DNA of 25,900 nucleotides, taken from assembly GCA_003427395.1 (NCBI GenBank), contig BFEA01000017.1:2053285-2079184 (forward strand). Reading direction: 5' to 3'. The notes under the pieces are model-generated. The model did not search any database and was not told where the DNA came from. It saw only the letters and a program-made list of their open reading frames with translations. This DNA comes from Chara braunii (Eukaryota; Streptophyta; Charophyceae; Charales; Characeae). A program made the translations under genes and the position numbers. Below are positions 25,806-25,900 of the stretch, one piece after another; the first letter of the stretch is position 1, and every line of letters begins with the position of its first letter.

Positions 25806-25900
25806 GTGTATGATCAATCAGCCAGTTATTGGTCGGTAGGCAACGGTGAGTGATTTGCCATTGAAGAGCGGAGATTTTTGTCGGCCTTTTGCGATACTCG
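25806..25900 (-). mobile_element. LINE-1-family fragment, identical to 1393-1487
   Basis: All 95 bases match 1393-1487 by eye. It encodes part of the LHRCLPTNNWLIDH region of the C-terminus. In the LINE this piece lies on the low-coordinate side of the 25638-25769 piece; here it follows it. Confidence 0.9.

Overview
The window looks like a piece of a large, repeat-rich eukaryotic nuclear genome. The evidence is three decayed non-LTR retrotransposons (LINEs), a decayed hAT DNA transposon, two Gag-like remnants, MITE-like inverted-repeat elements, very long CT/GT/CA microsatellites, poly(A) tails and no bacterial gene organisation. A plant or green alga, perhaps a streptophyte alga, is my best guess from the type of LINE (endonuclease-RT-zf-RVT) and hAT (BED-DUF659) proteins. 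That placement is inference.

Layout. 127-5000 (-): LINE-1, a nearly full-length but heavily mutated element (endonuclease, RT, zinc-finger C-terminus, 3' tail with poly(A)). 5049-6860 (-): hAT transposase pseudogene (BED-like finger, DUF659) with an internal 70-bp duplication. 7011-7890: TTGAACG palindromes around CT and purine-rich tracts. 8000-10200: two Gag-like remnants on the minus strand, the second flanked by duplicated palindromic blocks. 10200-11330: mostly anonymous, with a 59-bp tandem duplication. 11328-14222 (-): LINE-3, a 5'-truncated and more divergent LINE. 14680-15205: GGA/GAA tract followed by a 410-bp MITE-like element. 15877-16117: CT, adapter, GT, G-run and an N, which is an assembly patch. 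16678-17085: nested minisatellites. 17108-17996: a degenerate tandem array that overlaps the 3' end of a chitosanase-like (GH46) ORF at 17854-18636 (-). 18637-18858: microsatellites directly upstream of that ORF. 20071-24200 (+): LINE-2, same family as LINE-1 but with fewer lesions, ending in poly(A). 24396-25900: low-complexity, hairpin-bearing and visibly chimeric sequence.

The only candidate cellular gene I can support is the GH46 chitosanase-like ORF. It keeps the family framework over about 230 residues, but by gapless motif alignment both catalytic acids appear to be Asn. Its last part is reiterated downstream as a decayed tandem array. A second notable signal is a pair of conserved stem-loops at the 3' ends of the LINEs, just before poly(A).

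Three perfect 38-bp copies and one 36-bp copy of the Tn5 mosaic-end junction (the Nextera mate-pair adapter) are embedded in the sequence. The stretches joined at 15950-15987, 24396-24433, 25591-25628 and 25770-25805 should therefore not be trusted as contiguous genomic DNA.
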